Shown here: positions 1-7,845 of the stretch, one piece after another
Layout of the letters: the number at the start of each line of letters is the position of its first letter
Numbering within the stretch: the stretch's first letter is position 1
Assembly: GCA_017556705.1 (NCBI GenBank)
Contig: JAFYMG010000014.1
Span: 1-64,000 of the forward strand
Length of the DNA: 64,000 nt
Direction of reading: 5' to 3'
From: Paludibacteraceae bacterium
GTDB lineage: Bacteria > Bacteroidota > Bacteroidia > Bacteroidales > Paludibacteraceae
Notes under the pieces: generated by a model
Database searches by the model: none
What the model saw: only the letters and a program-made list of their open reading frames with translations
What the model was told of the DNA's origin: nothing
Position numbers and translations under genes: made by a program

Positions 1-100
1 AAGGTATCTTGAGTTGCTTACTTACCAAACTAACAGATAATCCTGTTTTAAGCAATCCTAATGCCTCTGCTTTTAATTCTAATGACACTTTTTCTCTCAT
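1..100 (-). CDS. N-terminal fragment of a helix-turn-helix protein
   Basis: Reading frame starting with ATG at 100 and running off the left edge; 33 codons are visible. The visible peptide starts MREKVSLELKAEALGLLKTG and continues LSVSLVSKQLKIP. The pattern (basic helix, turn with Gly, LSVSxVSKQL) looks like the first helix-turn-helix of IS3-type transposase OrfA proteins, phage terminase small subunits or resolvases. The fragment is too short to choose between these. No clear TAnnTTTG promoter is seen upstream. Confidence 0.4.
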   Translation of the reverse strand, partial: MREKVSLELKAEALGLLKTGLSVSLVSKQLKIP

Positions 101-128
101 AATTAAACACTTAATGTGTCCAAAAAAT

Positions 129-222
129 GGGGGTCAGTACAGGGTCAGTACATAAATATCCTATAGGGAAAGTTGCTGAATCACCTAAGAATAACCTATA
201 AATAACCTATGAATCACCTAAG
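129..222. repeat. Short direct repeats upstream of the edge gene
   Basis: GGGTCAGTACA occurs twice in tandem at 129-150, followed by GAATCACCTAAG at about 178-189 and again at 211-222, with ATAACCTAT copies between them. Function unknown. Confidence 0.5.
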
Positions 223-262
223 ATTAGCCGCTGAAAAGCGGGTGCAAATTTTGAGTAAAAAA

Positions 263-319
263 AGTTTTAAGAGTTTTAAAAGTTCTAAGGGTGTAAAGTG
301 TAAGGTGTAAAGTGTAAAG
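263..319. repeat. Tandem AGTTTTAA and GTGTAAA low-complexity repeat
   Basis: Degenerate tandem copies of AGTTTTAA run into copies of GTGTAAAGTGTAAG, just past the nrnA stop codon. The same two words recur elsewhere: AGTTTTAAAGGTTC near 55980-56010 and GTGTAAAGTGTAAGG near 33263-33282. Confidence 0.55.
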
Positions 320-331
320 GCGGGTGATGGG

Positions 332-1393
332 TTATGCTTTGAAATATTTAGCGTAGTTGTCTAAAAACAGTTGTACGGCTTCAGCGAGGGGGCCGTAATA
401 CTCGCCACCTGCGGCATTGGCATGACCTCCGCCGTTGAAAACCTCACTCGCAAACACATTCACAGGGCGGTCGCCTTGGCTGCGGAAAGAGAGTTTGATT
501 TTGGTCTTAATACCGCCATTTTTCTCCATTTCATCGGGAGTTGCTTTGTCTTCACGCATAAAAACAGAGTAGTGGATATCCTTGCTTTGGAGAGGCATGT
601 TGACGATACCCTCGGCATCGCCTTTTTGGAAATTGAAGCGGTAGAGCTCCTTGCGATTGAGGTAGATAAGCGCCGCATGATGTTCGGGGAAAACGCGCAT
701 CTTTTGGTAAAGGCAATAGCCGACTAACTTCATACGATCCACCGAATATTGGTTGAAAACGGCGTTATAAATAGCATCTTTGTCCACGCCAGCCTCAATG
801 AGGGAGGCAATCATGGGGTATATTTGTGGGCGATTGGAATTGTAGGAGAAATTGCCCGTATCGGTCATGAGTCCTGTGTAGAGGCATTGGGCGATGCGGC
901 TATCGAGTGGTAGATCGGCTACGCCTGTAGATGGTAGATCGCTCGCGTAGCTCGCTGTAGTAGTAATGAGGTTATAGACTAATTCACAGGTGGATGATGC
1001 TTCGGGTACGGATACAATGAAATCGGCGAAATCAGAGGGGTGAAGGTGGTGGTCGATCATTACCTTTGGGCAAGTGAGCGAAAGCATCTTGTCGCCGAGT
1101 GCACCAATGCGACTAGGTGCGTTGAAATCGGTACAAATTACCAAATCTGCCGCATCCAAATACGCATCTGCTTGTGCTTGATGCGTGTCATAAAGCAACA
1201 CACTGTCTGCCCCTGGCATCCAGGCAAGGAAATCGGGAAAGGCGTTTGGGACAATCACTTGTGCTTCTTTGCCTAGTGATATGATATAGTGATACATAGC
1301 TAGACTGCTGCCCATTGCGTCACCGTCTGGCGATTGGTGGGTAAAGATAGCTACTTTGTGCGCTTGTTGGATGTATGATAGAATGGATGTCAT
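332..1393 (-). CDS. nrnA: DHH-family phosphoesterase, NrnA-like oligoribonuclease / pAp phosphatase
   Basis: A 353-residue cytoplasmic DHH/DHHA1 protein. Visible motifs are DGDAMGS near residue 25, the DHH box in MIDHHLHP near residue 116, and the C-terminal DHHA1 glycine motif GGGHANAAGG. NrnA relatives degrade 2-5-nucleotide RNAs and dephosphorylate pAp. The start is placed at 1393, because the next upstream ATG (1429) lies above the promoter at 1419-1450. An array of TGTAGATC-palindrome repeats (906-965) is carried in frame and encodes about residues 143-161 (ASYASDLPSTGVADLPL), an insertion into the usual linker after the ELVYNLI segment. Family assignment is firm; the exact in vivo substrate is inferred. 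Confidence 0.88.
   Translation of the reverse strand: MTSILSYIQQAHKVAIFTHQSPDGDAMGSSLAMYHYIISLGKEAQVIVPNAFPDFLAWMPGADSVLLYDTHQAQADAYLDAADLVICTDFNAPSRIGALGDKMLSLTCPKVMIDHHLHPSDFADFIVSVPEASSTCELVYNLITTTASYASDLPSTGVADLPLDSRIAQCLYTGLMTDTGNFSYNSNRPQIYPMIASLIEAGVDKDAIYNAVFNQYSVDRMKLVGYCLYQKMRVFPEHHAALIYLNRKELYRFNFQKGDAEGIVNMPLQSKDIHYSVFMREDKATPDEMEKNGGIKTKIKLSFRSQGDRPVNVFASEVFNGGGHANAAGGEYYGPLAEAVQLFLDNYAKYFKA
906..965 (-). repeat. TGTAGATC-palindrome array inside nrnA
   Basis: Linkers GGTAGATC and TGTAGATGG alternate with small palindromes (GGC-TAC-GCC, then a GCTCGCG/CTCGC core). The array is in frame within nrnA and is of the same type as the spacer array at 4419-4561. Confidence 0.65.
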
Positions 1394-1418
1394 GGTGGTT
1401 GTTGATTGAAATGTGGTG

Positions 1419-1450
1419 CAAAAGTACAACTATTTTTTGATTTATGCAAA
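1419..1450 (-). promoter_or_regulatory. Bacteroidetes-type promoter of nrnA
   Basis: On the minus strand, TTTG (1450-1447) is followed by 20 bases and TACTTTTG (1426-1419). This matches the -33/-7 consensus and fixes the gene start downstream of it at 1393. Confidence 0.8.
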
Positions 1451-1456
1451 TTAAAG

Positions 1457-1487
1457 TTGTGTATGTGAGAAAAAATTAGTACCTTTG
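1457..1487 (+). promoter_or_regulatory. Promoter of glgB-nagB
   Basis: TTG (1457-1459), 20 bases, TACCTTTG (1480-1487). The predicted RNA start is about 15-20 bases before the glgB ATG, and the promoter is divergent from that of nrnA. Confidence 0.8.
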
Positions 1488-1509
1488 CCGCGTTTTATAA
1501 GATACTGAA

Positions 1510-3552
1510 ATGAAAAGTTTGAAACTCATCCAATCTGATTCTTATCTTCAGCCTTTTGCTGAGGCCATAGAGGGCCGTTATAACTATGCTTTGCAGCGCG
1601 AGAAGGAGTTGACCAATGGCGTGAAACTGAGCGACTGGGCCAATGGGCATATGTACTACGGCTTGCACAAAGTTGGCAAAAAATGGATAATCCGTGAATG
1701 GGCACCTAATGCAACGGCTATTTATTTAGTAGGAGATTGTAATGGTTGGCAAAAGGACGAGGCATATCGTTTGCAACCTGTGGAGAATGGCGTGTGGGAA
1801 GCAACTTTTGCAGAGAAGATGCTGAAACATGAGCAGTTGTATAAGTTGCTAGTGGAGTGGCAAGGTGGTTGTGGAGAACGAATTCCAAGTTATGCCCGCC
1901 GCGTGGTGCAAGATCCTGTGACGAAATTGTTTGCGGCGCAAGTGTGGGCTCCTGCGGAGCAGGCGAAAGGCGATAAGGCGATAAGGCGAAAGGCGAAGAG
2001 GAGAAAAGCGGGTGAACCGCTCTTTATCTACGAGTGCCATATCGGTATGTCAAGCGAGGAGGAGAAGGTGAATTCGTATGACGAATTCCGTCGAGATGTA
2101 TTGCCTCGTATCGCGAAACTGGGCTACAACTGCCTGCAGATTATGGCAATACAAGAGCATCCATACTACGGCAGTTTTGGTTATCATGTGTCGAACTTCT
2201 TTGCTGTGTCCTCTCGCTGCGGTACTCCAGAGGAGTTGAAGCGTTTGATTGCGGACGCGCATGCGTACGGCATGGACGTGATTATGGATATTGTTCACTC
2301 GCATGCGGTGAAGAATGAGTTGGAAGGATTAGGCAACTTTGATGGTACACCGTATCAATACTTCCATGACGGCGCTCGTCGTGAACACCCAGCATGGGAT
2401 AGTTTATGCTTCGACTATGGCAAGACGGAGGTGTTGCACTTCCTGCTCTCGAACTGCAAGTTCTGGATGGAGGAGTATGATTTTGACGGTTTCCGCTTTG
2501 ATGGCGTGACCTCAATGATATACAAGAGCCATGGTTTGGGCGAGGATTTTGTGGATTACTCTTGTTACTACAATCTTAATCAGGATGGTGATGCGATTTG
2601 CTACTTGACCTTGGCTAATAAACTGATTCATGAAGTGAAGAAGAATGCTATTTCCATCGCTGAGGATATGTCGGGTATGCCAGGTTTGGCTTGCCCTATC
2701 CAGGATGGTGGTATGGGATTTGACTATCGATTGGCAATGGGTATTCCAGATTTCTGGATTAAATATATCAAAGAAGTGCGTGACGAGGATTGGAAAGCGG
2801 GACATATCTTCTACGAGATGACCAACCGCCGTCAGGATGAGAAGACCATCTCTTACGCAGAAAGCCATGACCAAGCGTTGGTGGGCGATAAGACTATTAT
2901 CTTCCGTCTATGCGATGCGGATATGTATTGGCATTTCGAGAAGGGGCATTCGACCTATATGGTAGATCGCGGCATCGCGCTGCACAAGATGATTCGACTG
3001 ATTACCGCTTCGACTATCAATGGTGGTTACCTCAACTTTATGGGCAATGAGTTTGGCCTTCCAGAGTGGATTGATTTCCCTCGTCAAGGAAATGGTTGGA
3101 GCCATAAGTACGCACGACGCCAATGGAGCCTAGTGGATAACGAGAATTATTTCTTCTCCTGTCTCAACCTCTTTGACGAGAAGATGGTACACCTATTGCG
3201 CGAGCACTTGGCTCCTGTCAAGGACAAGAAGTATGGTGTGCACTTGCCATGGGATGAGAAACTTTGGGACAATGAGGGCGACCAAGTGATGGCATTCCAA
3301 CGCGGTGATTTGGTATTTGTCTTCAACTGGAATGGCATGAAGTCGTTTGAGGGATATGGCTTCCCAGTTACAGCGGGTAAATACAAAGTGGTGTTGAATA
3401 CCGACGCCAAGGAGTTTGCTGGCTTCGGCTTGTCGGATGACACGGTGGAGCATTTCACCATGCCAGATGAGGGCTATCTTGGCAAGGAAAAAGGCTGGCT
3501 TAGACTCTATTTGCCTGCGCGAAGCGCTGTAGTGCTGCAGAAAATAGATTGA
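1510..3552 (+). CDS. glgB: 1,4-alpha-glucan branching enzyme (GH13)
   Basis: A 680-residue cytoplasmic enzyme that transfers alpha-1,4 chains to alpha-1,6 branch points during glycogen synthesis. It shows a CBM48-like N-terminal domain (REWAPNATAIYLVGDCNGW, near residues 62-81). The four GH13 regions are DIVHSHAV (I), GFRFDG with nucleophile Asp331 (II), AED with acid/base Glu385 (III) and ESHDQ with Asp454 (IV). The GFRFDGVTSM form is that of the eukaryote-like branching-enzyme group. An insertion at about residues 147-168 (AKGDKAIRRKAKRRKAGE) is encoded by the AAGGCGATAAGGCGA repeat at 1949-2012. nagB follows after 56 bases without an obvious promoter, so the two may be co-transcribed. Confidence 0.93.
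   Translation: MKSLKLIQSDSYLQPFAEAIEGRYNYALQREKELTNGVKLSDWANGHMYYGLHKVGKKWIIREWAPNATAIYLVGDCNGWQKDEAYRLQPVENGVWEATFAEKMLKHEQLYKLLVEWQGGCGERIPSYARRVVQDPVTKLFAAQVWAPAEQAKGDKAIRRKAKRRKAGEPLFIYECHIGMSSEEEKVNSYDEFRRDVLPRIAKLGYNCLQIMAIQEHPYYGSFGYHVSNFFAVSSRCGTPEELKRLIADAHAYGMDVIMDIVHSHAVKNELEGLGNFDGTPYQYFHDGARREHPAWDSLCFDYGKTEVLHFLLSNCKFWMEEYDFDGFRFDGVTSMIYKSHGLGEDFVDYSCYYNLNQDGDAICYLTLANKLIHEVKKNAISIAEDMSGMPGLACPIQDGGMGFDYRLAMGIPDFWIKYIKEVRDEDWKAGHIFYEMTNRRQDEKTISYAESHDQALVGDKTIIFRLCDADMYWHFEKGHSTYMVDRGIALHKMIRLITASTINGGYLNFMGNEFGLPEWIDFPRQGNGWSHKYARRQWSLVDNENYFFSCLNLFDEKMVHLLREHLAPVKDKKYGVHLPWDEKLWDNEGDQVMAFQRGDLVFVFNWNGMKSFEGYGFPVTAGKYKVVLNTDAKEFAGFGLSDDTVEHFTMPDEGYLGKEKGWLRLYLPARSAVVLQKID
1949..2012 (+). 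repeat. Purine-rich AAGGCGATAAGGCGA repeat inside glgB
   Basis: A GCTCCTGCGGAGC palindrome is followed by iterated GGCGAAAGGCGATAAGGCG units. It is in frame and encodes a run of Lys and Arg. The same words occur twice within aroC (26579-26645 and 27291-27331). Confidence 0.7.
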
Positions 3553-3608
3553 GACTACTCTTGCGACTAGAATAAAAATAATATTAACATAAATAAAACA
3601 ACAAAACC

Positions 3609-4418
3609 ATGAGACTAATTGTTCAACCAAACTATGACCTGCTTTCAGAGTGGGCAGCAAACTACGTAGCAAAACGCATCAATGAGTTCGCTCCAAAAGA
3701 GGGTACTCCTTTCGTCTTAGGATTGCCAACTGGTTCTTCACCTCTCGGCATGTATCGCAACTTGATTAAACTGTATCAAGAAGGCAAAGTAAGTTTCCGC
3801 AATGTGGTAACTTTCAATATGGATGAGTATGTAGGTATCCCAGAGGATCACCCAGAGAGCTACCATAGCTTTATGTGGAAGAATTTCTTCTCTCATATTG
3901 ATATCCGTCCTGAGAATGTGAACATCCTCAATGGTAATGCCGAGGATTTGGCTGCTGAGTGCGCTCGCTACGAGGAGAAGATTAAGAACTACGGTGGTAT
4001 CATGCTCTTCTTGGGTGGTATCGGTCCTGATGGTCACATTGCATTCAACGAGCCTGGTAGCTCACTCACTTCTCGCACTCGCAAAAAAGAGTTGACCACC
4101 GACACCATCATCGCTAACTCTCGTTTCTTCGACAACGATGTGAATAAGGTACCTAAGACTGCTCTCACCGTAGGTGTAGGTACTGTGATGGATGCAAAAG
4201 AGGTGCTCATCATGGTGAATGGCCACAACAAAGCACGCGCTCTCCGTCACGCAGTAGAGGAGCCAATCACACACATGTGGACTATCTCTGCATTGCAATT
4301 GCACCAACACGGTATCATCGTGGCTGATGAAGCTGCTTGCGCTGAACTCAAGGTGGGTACATACAACTACTTCAAAGATATCGAGAAAAACAACCTCGAT
4401 CCTAAAAGTCTTCTTTAA
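3609..4418 (+). CDS. nagB: Glucosamine-6-phosphate deaminase
   Basis: A 269-residue enzyme converting glucosamine-6-phosphate to fructose-6-phosphate and ammonia, feeding amino-sugar carbon into glycolysis. The alignment keeps E. coli NagB numbering: MDEYVG with Asp72, and [15 protein letters not shown] with Asp141, His143 and Glu148, the ring-opening and proton-transfer residues. Length matches the single-domain family. It sits behind glgB and ahead of a repeat array that separates it from cysS. Confidence 0.93.
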   Translation: MRLIVQPNYDLLSEWAANYVAKRINEFAPKEGTPFVLGLPTGSSPLGMYRNLIKLYQEGKVSFRNVVTFNMDEYVGIPEDHPESYHSFMWKNFFSHIDIRPENVNILNGNAEDLAAECARYEEKIKNYGGIMLFLGGIGPDGHIAFNEPGSSLTSRTRKKELTTDTIIANSRFFDNDVNKVPKTALTVGVGTVMDAKEVLIMVNGHNKARALRHAVEEPITHMWTISALQLHQHGIIVADEAACAELKVGTYNYFKDIEKNNLDPKSLL

Positions 4419-4561
4419 GATCGCCGCTTTGCGGCTGTAGATGGTAGATCGGCGCAACGCGCCTGTAGATCGGGCGGAGCCCTGTAGACTCCTAGAAGTC
4501 TTCGAGCGAAGCGATCTACAACGAAGTGATCTACAGCGCAGCGATCTACAAACGAAGTGAA
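4419..4561. repeat. TGTAGATCG-palindrome array between nagB and cysS
   Basis: The whole nagB-cysS spacer is made of linker-palindrome units. The first half reads TGTAGATCG forward, with cores GCCGC-TTT-GCGGC, GGCGC-AAC-GCGCC and GGGC-GGA-GCCC. After GACTCCTAGAAGTC the second half carries the reverse-complement linker CGATCTACA between short purine-rich cores. Each core pairs with itself although the core sequences differ. Confidence 0.75.
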
Positions 4562-4568
4562 CTAGAAT

Positions 4569-6032
4569 ATGTTACAGATTTATAATACACTATCTCGACA
4601 AAAAGAATATTTTCGCCCATTGCACGAAGGACATGTAGGCATGTATGTCTGCGGTCCTACCGTGTATGGCGATGCACACTTGGGCCATGCACGTCCAGCT
4701 ATCACCTTTGACCTACTATACCGCTACCTGCAACATCTTGGCTACAAGGTGCGCTATGTGCGCAACATCACTGATGTGGGGCACTTGGAGCACGATGCCG
4801 ATGAAGGTGAGGATAAGATAGCAAAAAAAGCGCGCCTTGAGCAGCTTGAACCCATGGAGGTGGTGCAATACTTCACCAACCGCTACCACCGCGACATGGA
4901 GCTGCTGAACGTCCTCCCACCTTCTATCGAACCACACGCCAGCGGACATATCATCGAGCAGATTGCCTTTGTACAAAAGATTATGGACAAGGGATATGCC
5001 TATGTGAGCAACGGCAGCGTGTATATGGACGTGGAGAAGTATGCTAAGGACTACCCTTATGGCAAACTCTCTGGCCGCAACCTCGAGGATATTGTGACTG
5101 AGACCCGCGAACTTGATGGTCAGCAAGAAAAGAAGCATAGCTACGACTTTGCTCTTTGGAAGAAGGCATCGCCAGAACATATCATGCACTGGCCAAGTCC
5201 ATGGAGCGAAGGTTTCCCAGGTTGGCACATGGAGTGTTCGGCTATGGGTACGAAGTACCTCGGTGCAGAGTTTGATATCCACGGTGGTGGTATGGACCTT
5301 ATGTTCCCTCACCACGAGGCAGAGATTGCACAGAGCTGCGCTGCTCTCGGTCATGATAGCGTGCATTATTGGATGCACAACAACATGATCACCATTGCGG
5401 GCAAGAAGATGGGTAAGAGTTACAACAATTTTATCACCCTCGAGCAGTTCTTTGCGGGTAATCACGAGTTGTTGGAGCAACCATTCAGCCCGATGACTAT
5501 CCGTTTCTTCATCTTGCAGGCACACTATCGCTCTACTGTGGACTTCTCCAACGATGCCCTCGTGGCAGCGGAGAAGGGTTTGGGTCGCTTGACCGAGGCA
5601 TACCAACGATTGATGAAGTTGCAAGCATCTGCTACCTCTACCGTAGAGATCGGCAACCTGCGTGAGCGTTGCCAAGAGGCGATGGATGACGATCTCAACT
5701 CGCCTATCGTGATCTCCCACCTCTTCGATTCGGCACGCGCTATCAATACCGTGTTTGATGGCAAAGGCACAATCTCGGAGGCAGATCTCAATGAACTCCG
5801 TGCGGTATGGAAAACTTACGCAATGGATATCCTCGGCCTGCAATTGGATGGTGCACAAGATGCGGGAGCAGGTATGGATGCTTACAAGGGAGTTGTAGAT
5901 ATGCTCCTCAATATGCGCCTCGAAGCGAAGCGCAACAAGGATTGGGCAACCAGCGACAAGATTCGCAACGAATTGACTGCTCTCGGCTTCACTATCAAAG
6001 ATACTAAAGACGGCTTCGAATGGAGTTTGTAA
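4569..6032 (+). CDS. cysS: Cysteinyl-tRNA synthetase
   Basis: A 487-residue class I synthetase that charges tRNA-Cys. Seen: the zinc ligand Cys28 in [10 protein letters not shown], the HIGH-type box HLGHARP, the second zinc-site segments WHMECSAM and HHEAEIAQS, and a KMSKS-type loop KKMGKS near residues 279-283. Length is normal for the family. The 3' end overlaps the next gene by 13 bases, so translation of the two is probably coupled. Confidence 0.95.
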   Translation: MLQIYNTLSRQKEYFRPLHEGHVGMYVCGPTVYGDAHLGHARPAITFDLLYRYLQHLGYKVRYVRNITDVGHLEHDADEGEDKIAKKARLEQLEPMEVVQYFTNRYHRDMELLNVLPPSIEPHASGHIIEQIAFVQKIMDKGYAYVSNGSVYMDVEKYAKDYPYGKLSGRNLEDIVTETRELDGQQEKKHSYDFALWKKASPEHIMHWPSPWSEGFPGWHMECSAMGTKYLGAEFDIHGGGMDLMFPHHEAEIAQSCAALGHDSVHYWMHNNMITIAGKKMGKSYNNFITLEQFFAGNHELLEQPFSPMTIRFFILQAHYRSTVDFSNDALVAAEKGLGRLTEAYQRLMKLQASATSTVEIGNLRERCQEAMDDDLNSPIVISHLFDSARAINTVFDGKGTISEADLNELRAVWKTYAMDILGLQLDGAQDAGAGMDAYKGVVDMLLNMRLEAKRNKDWATSDKIRNELTALGFTIKDTKDGFEWSL

Positions 6033-6724
6033 AGAAATTGTCGAACAAGAAATTAGTCCTGCTAGCAATGGCAGGACTAATTATAGTAGGGTTGATCTGG
6101 ATATGCTCTCCAAGTGATTCTTCCGAGCCTGAGCTGGTGATCGTAGAAGATACATTGGTGGCTTATCCTGGTCGCACTATTAGTTATAAGGATAAGTTTC
6201 GCGATGCGCAAGCCAAGCAGGTGCGTGCCGCGAAAGCAATTGGCTTGAAAACTCCTCCGCAAAATCGACAAGAGGCGGCTAAGATGCGTAGCCAATTGTC
6301 GCTCATCAAGAGTAATGATAATTACGTGGTGGATTCGCTCACGCATTCTATCCCATACCTAGTGCCAGCTGCGGCGAAGGAACTAGAGCGAATAGGAGAA
6401 GGCTTTGCGGAGATATTGCAGCGCAATGGGTTGCCTCACTACCGTTTTCATGTAACTAGCATCTTGCGAACGAAAGATGATGTGAAGCACCTACAAAAGA
6501 GCGGTAATGTGAATGCCACTAGCCAGTCTTGCCATTGCTATGGTACAACTTTTGATTTGGCATACTTCCGATTTGATAAGGTTTCGCGCACGCGCGAGTA
6601 TATGCATCAGGACAACTTGAAACTGGTATTAGGACAAGTGCTATTGAACGAACAACGTGCTGGGCGTATCTATGTGAAGTACGAATATAAACAGGCATGT
6701 TTTCATATCACAGTGAGAGAGTGA
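6020..6724 (+). CDS. DUF5715-like, M15-peptidase-like membrane-anchored protein
   Basis: A 234-residue protein with one N-terminal membrane segment (about residues 11-29, [19 protein letters not shown]) and a periplasmic C-terminal domain. The segment [19 protein letters not shown] fits the SxHxxGxxxD zinc-binding pattern of M15 D,D-peptidases, and ACFHITV near the end resembles their last His motif. The match to DUF5715, and a role in peptidoglycan trimming, are inferred from these motifs. The start overlaps cysS by 13 bases, and a strong terminator follows at 6744-6777. Confidence 0.7.
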   Translation: MEFVKKLSNKKLVLLAMAGLIIVGLIWICSPSDSSEPELVIVEDTLVAYPGRTISYKDKFRDAQAKQVRAAKAIGLKTPPQNRQEAAKMRSQLSLIKSNDNYVVDSLTHSIPYLVPAAAKELERIGEGFAEILQRNGLPHYRFHVTSILRTKDDVKHLQKSGNVNATSQSCHCYGTTFDLAYFRFDKVSRTREYMHQDNLKLVLGQVLLNEQRAGRIYVKYEYKQACFHITVRE

Positions 6725-6743
6725 TAAATGTTAATTCTTAATA

Positions 6744-6777
6744 AAAAGGTGGGTTTTTGGTTAAAAATCCACCTTTT
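6744..6777 (+). terminator. Intrinsic terminator after the DUF5715 gene
   Basis: Hairpin with arms AAAAGGTGGGTTTTT and AAAAATCCACCTTTT (one G-T pair) and a four-base loop, followed by CTTTTGG. Confidence 0.75.
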
Positions 6778-6780
6778 CTT

Positions 6781-6811
6781 TTGGTTATTCGAAATATTTT
6801 GTGTACCTTTG
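6781..6811 (+). promoter_or_regulatory. Promoter of the AraC-family gene
   Basis: TTG (6781-6783), 20 bases, TACCTTTG (6804-6811). It lies directly behind the preceding terminator, so this gene is a separate unit. Confidence 0.8.
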
Positions 6812-6831
6812 CACCATAAATCATTACGATT

Positions 6832-7677
6832 ATGCAAAACGAAATTCCTTTGATTGATTGTCCGATTGATTATATCTTCGGCGAGGCAAGTGGTAAAACA
6901 CTGAATGAGTACATGCGTTTCCCATGTAAAATCAAGTGTGGTGTATATGCTTTTATAGCAAAGGGTACCGCACGGGCTACGGTGAATATTACGCAGTATA
7001 ATTTTCAGGAGAATGATGTGCTGTATCTGGCACCCAATAGTTTCTTTTTGGTGCATGAGTTTAGCGAAGATGCACGTGTGAATTATATCGTGCTATCTTC
7101 TTCGTTTTTGGAGAAGAATGCTTACAGTATCCGTCGTCCTCGTTTGGCTATGATGGATGCGTGCCAGATTGTGCATGCTACTGAGGAACAAAAGAAGGTG
7201 ATCTTGCATTTCTCACAACTGCTTGATGAGGCGGTCAACTGCACACCAAGTATGATCGATACTGAGCGAATGGTGCATGTCTACAACCTCATCCACTTGG
7301 TCTTTCATGATTATTTTGTAGCTAATCGCGAGACTAAATCACAACCAATGGACCGTAAGTCGGAGATCTATCAGGAGTATAGTGAACTGGTGATGAAGCA
7401 TTATCACGAGTGGCATCATGTGGCGGAATATGCTTCGGCGATGCATATTACGGTACCGCACCTCTGCTCTACGATCAAGCAAGCAAGTTCGCGTACCGCA
7501 GGCGACCTCATTGTAGAAGCGATCATCACCGATGCTAAAGCCCAACTGAAACTATCCATCTCTCCTATCAAGGAGATTGCAGGCTGTCTTGGATTTGAGA
7601 ATGTGGCGTTTTTTAACCGATTCTTTAAGACTCATACGGGTATCACGCCTAAAAATTATCGAAACGGTGAGGACTAA
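6832..7677 (+). CDS. AraC-family transcriptional regulator
   Basis: A 281-residue cytoplasmic DNA-binding protein. The N-terminal half (about 15-110) has the cupin-like AraC effector-domain pattern, including VNITQYNFQENDVLYLAP. The C-terminal part (about 185-280) is a double helix-turn-helix with the signature PIKEIAGCLGFENVAFFNRF followed by FKTHTGITPKNYR. It is monocistronic, with its own promoter and terminator. The ligand and regulon cannot be read from the sequence. Confidence 0.88.
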   Translation: MQNEIPLIDCPIDYIFGEASGKTLNEYMRFPCKIKCGVYAFIAKGTARATVNITQYNFQENDVLYLAPNSFFLVHEFSEDARVNYIVLSSSFLEKNAYSIRRPRLAMMDACQIVHATEEQKKVILHFSQLLDEAVNCTPSMIDTERMVHVYNLIHLVFHDYFVANRETKSQPMDRKSEIYQEYSELVMKHYHEWHHVAEYASAMHITVPHLCSTIKQASSRTAGDLIVEAIITDAKAQLKLSISPIKEIAGCLGFENVAFFNRFFKTHTGITPKNYRNGED

Positions 7678-7724
7678 TCCTGCTTGATAAGATCATCATT
7701 ATTGAATACAATACCAACAACTTG

Positions 7725-7754
7725 CGCACCAGAATATTTACTGGTGCGTTTTTT
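7725..7754 (+). terminator. Intrinsic terminator after the AraC-family gene
   Basis: CGCACCAG, loop AATATTTA, CTGGTGCG, then a run of T. Confidence 0.85.
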
Positions 7755-7845
7755 ATGTAAATACGTCTAATGAAAGTCGACCGCCAAGAAAATTAGTGAC
7801 AATCAGTGTAATCAGTGGGAATTATCAACCCAACTGAAGGCGCTA

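Noticed and set aside
4716..6068. 450-codon open frame on the minus strand opposite cysS
   Set aside because: Antisense to a fully recognised synthetase, with no promoter and no domain pattern.
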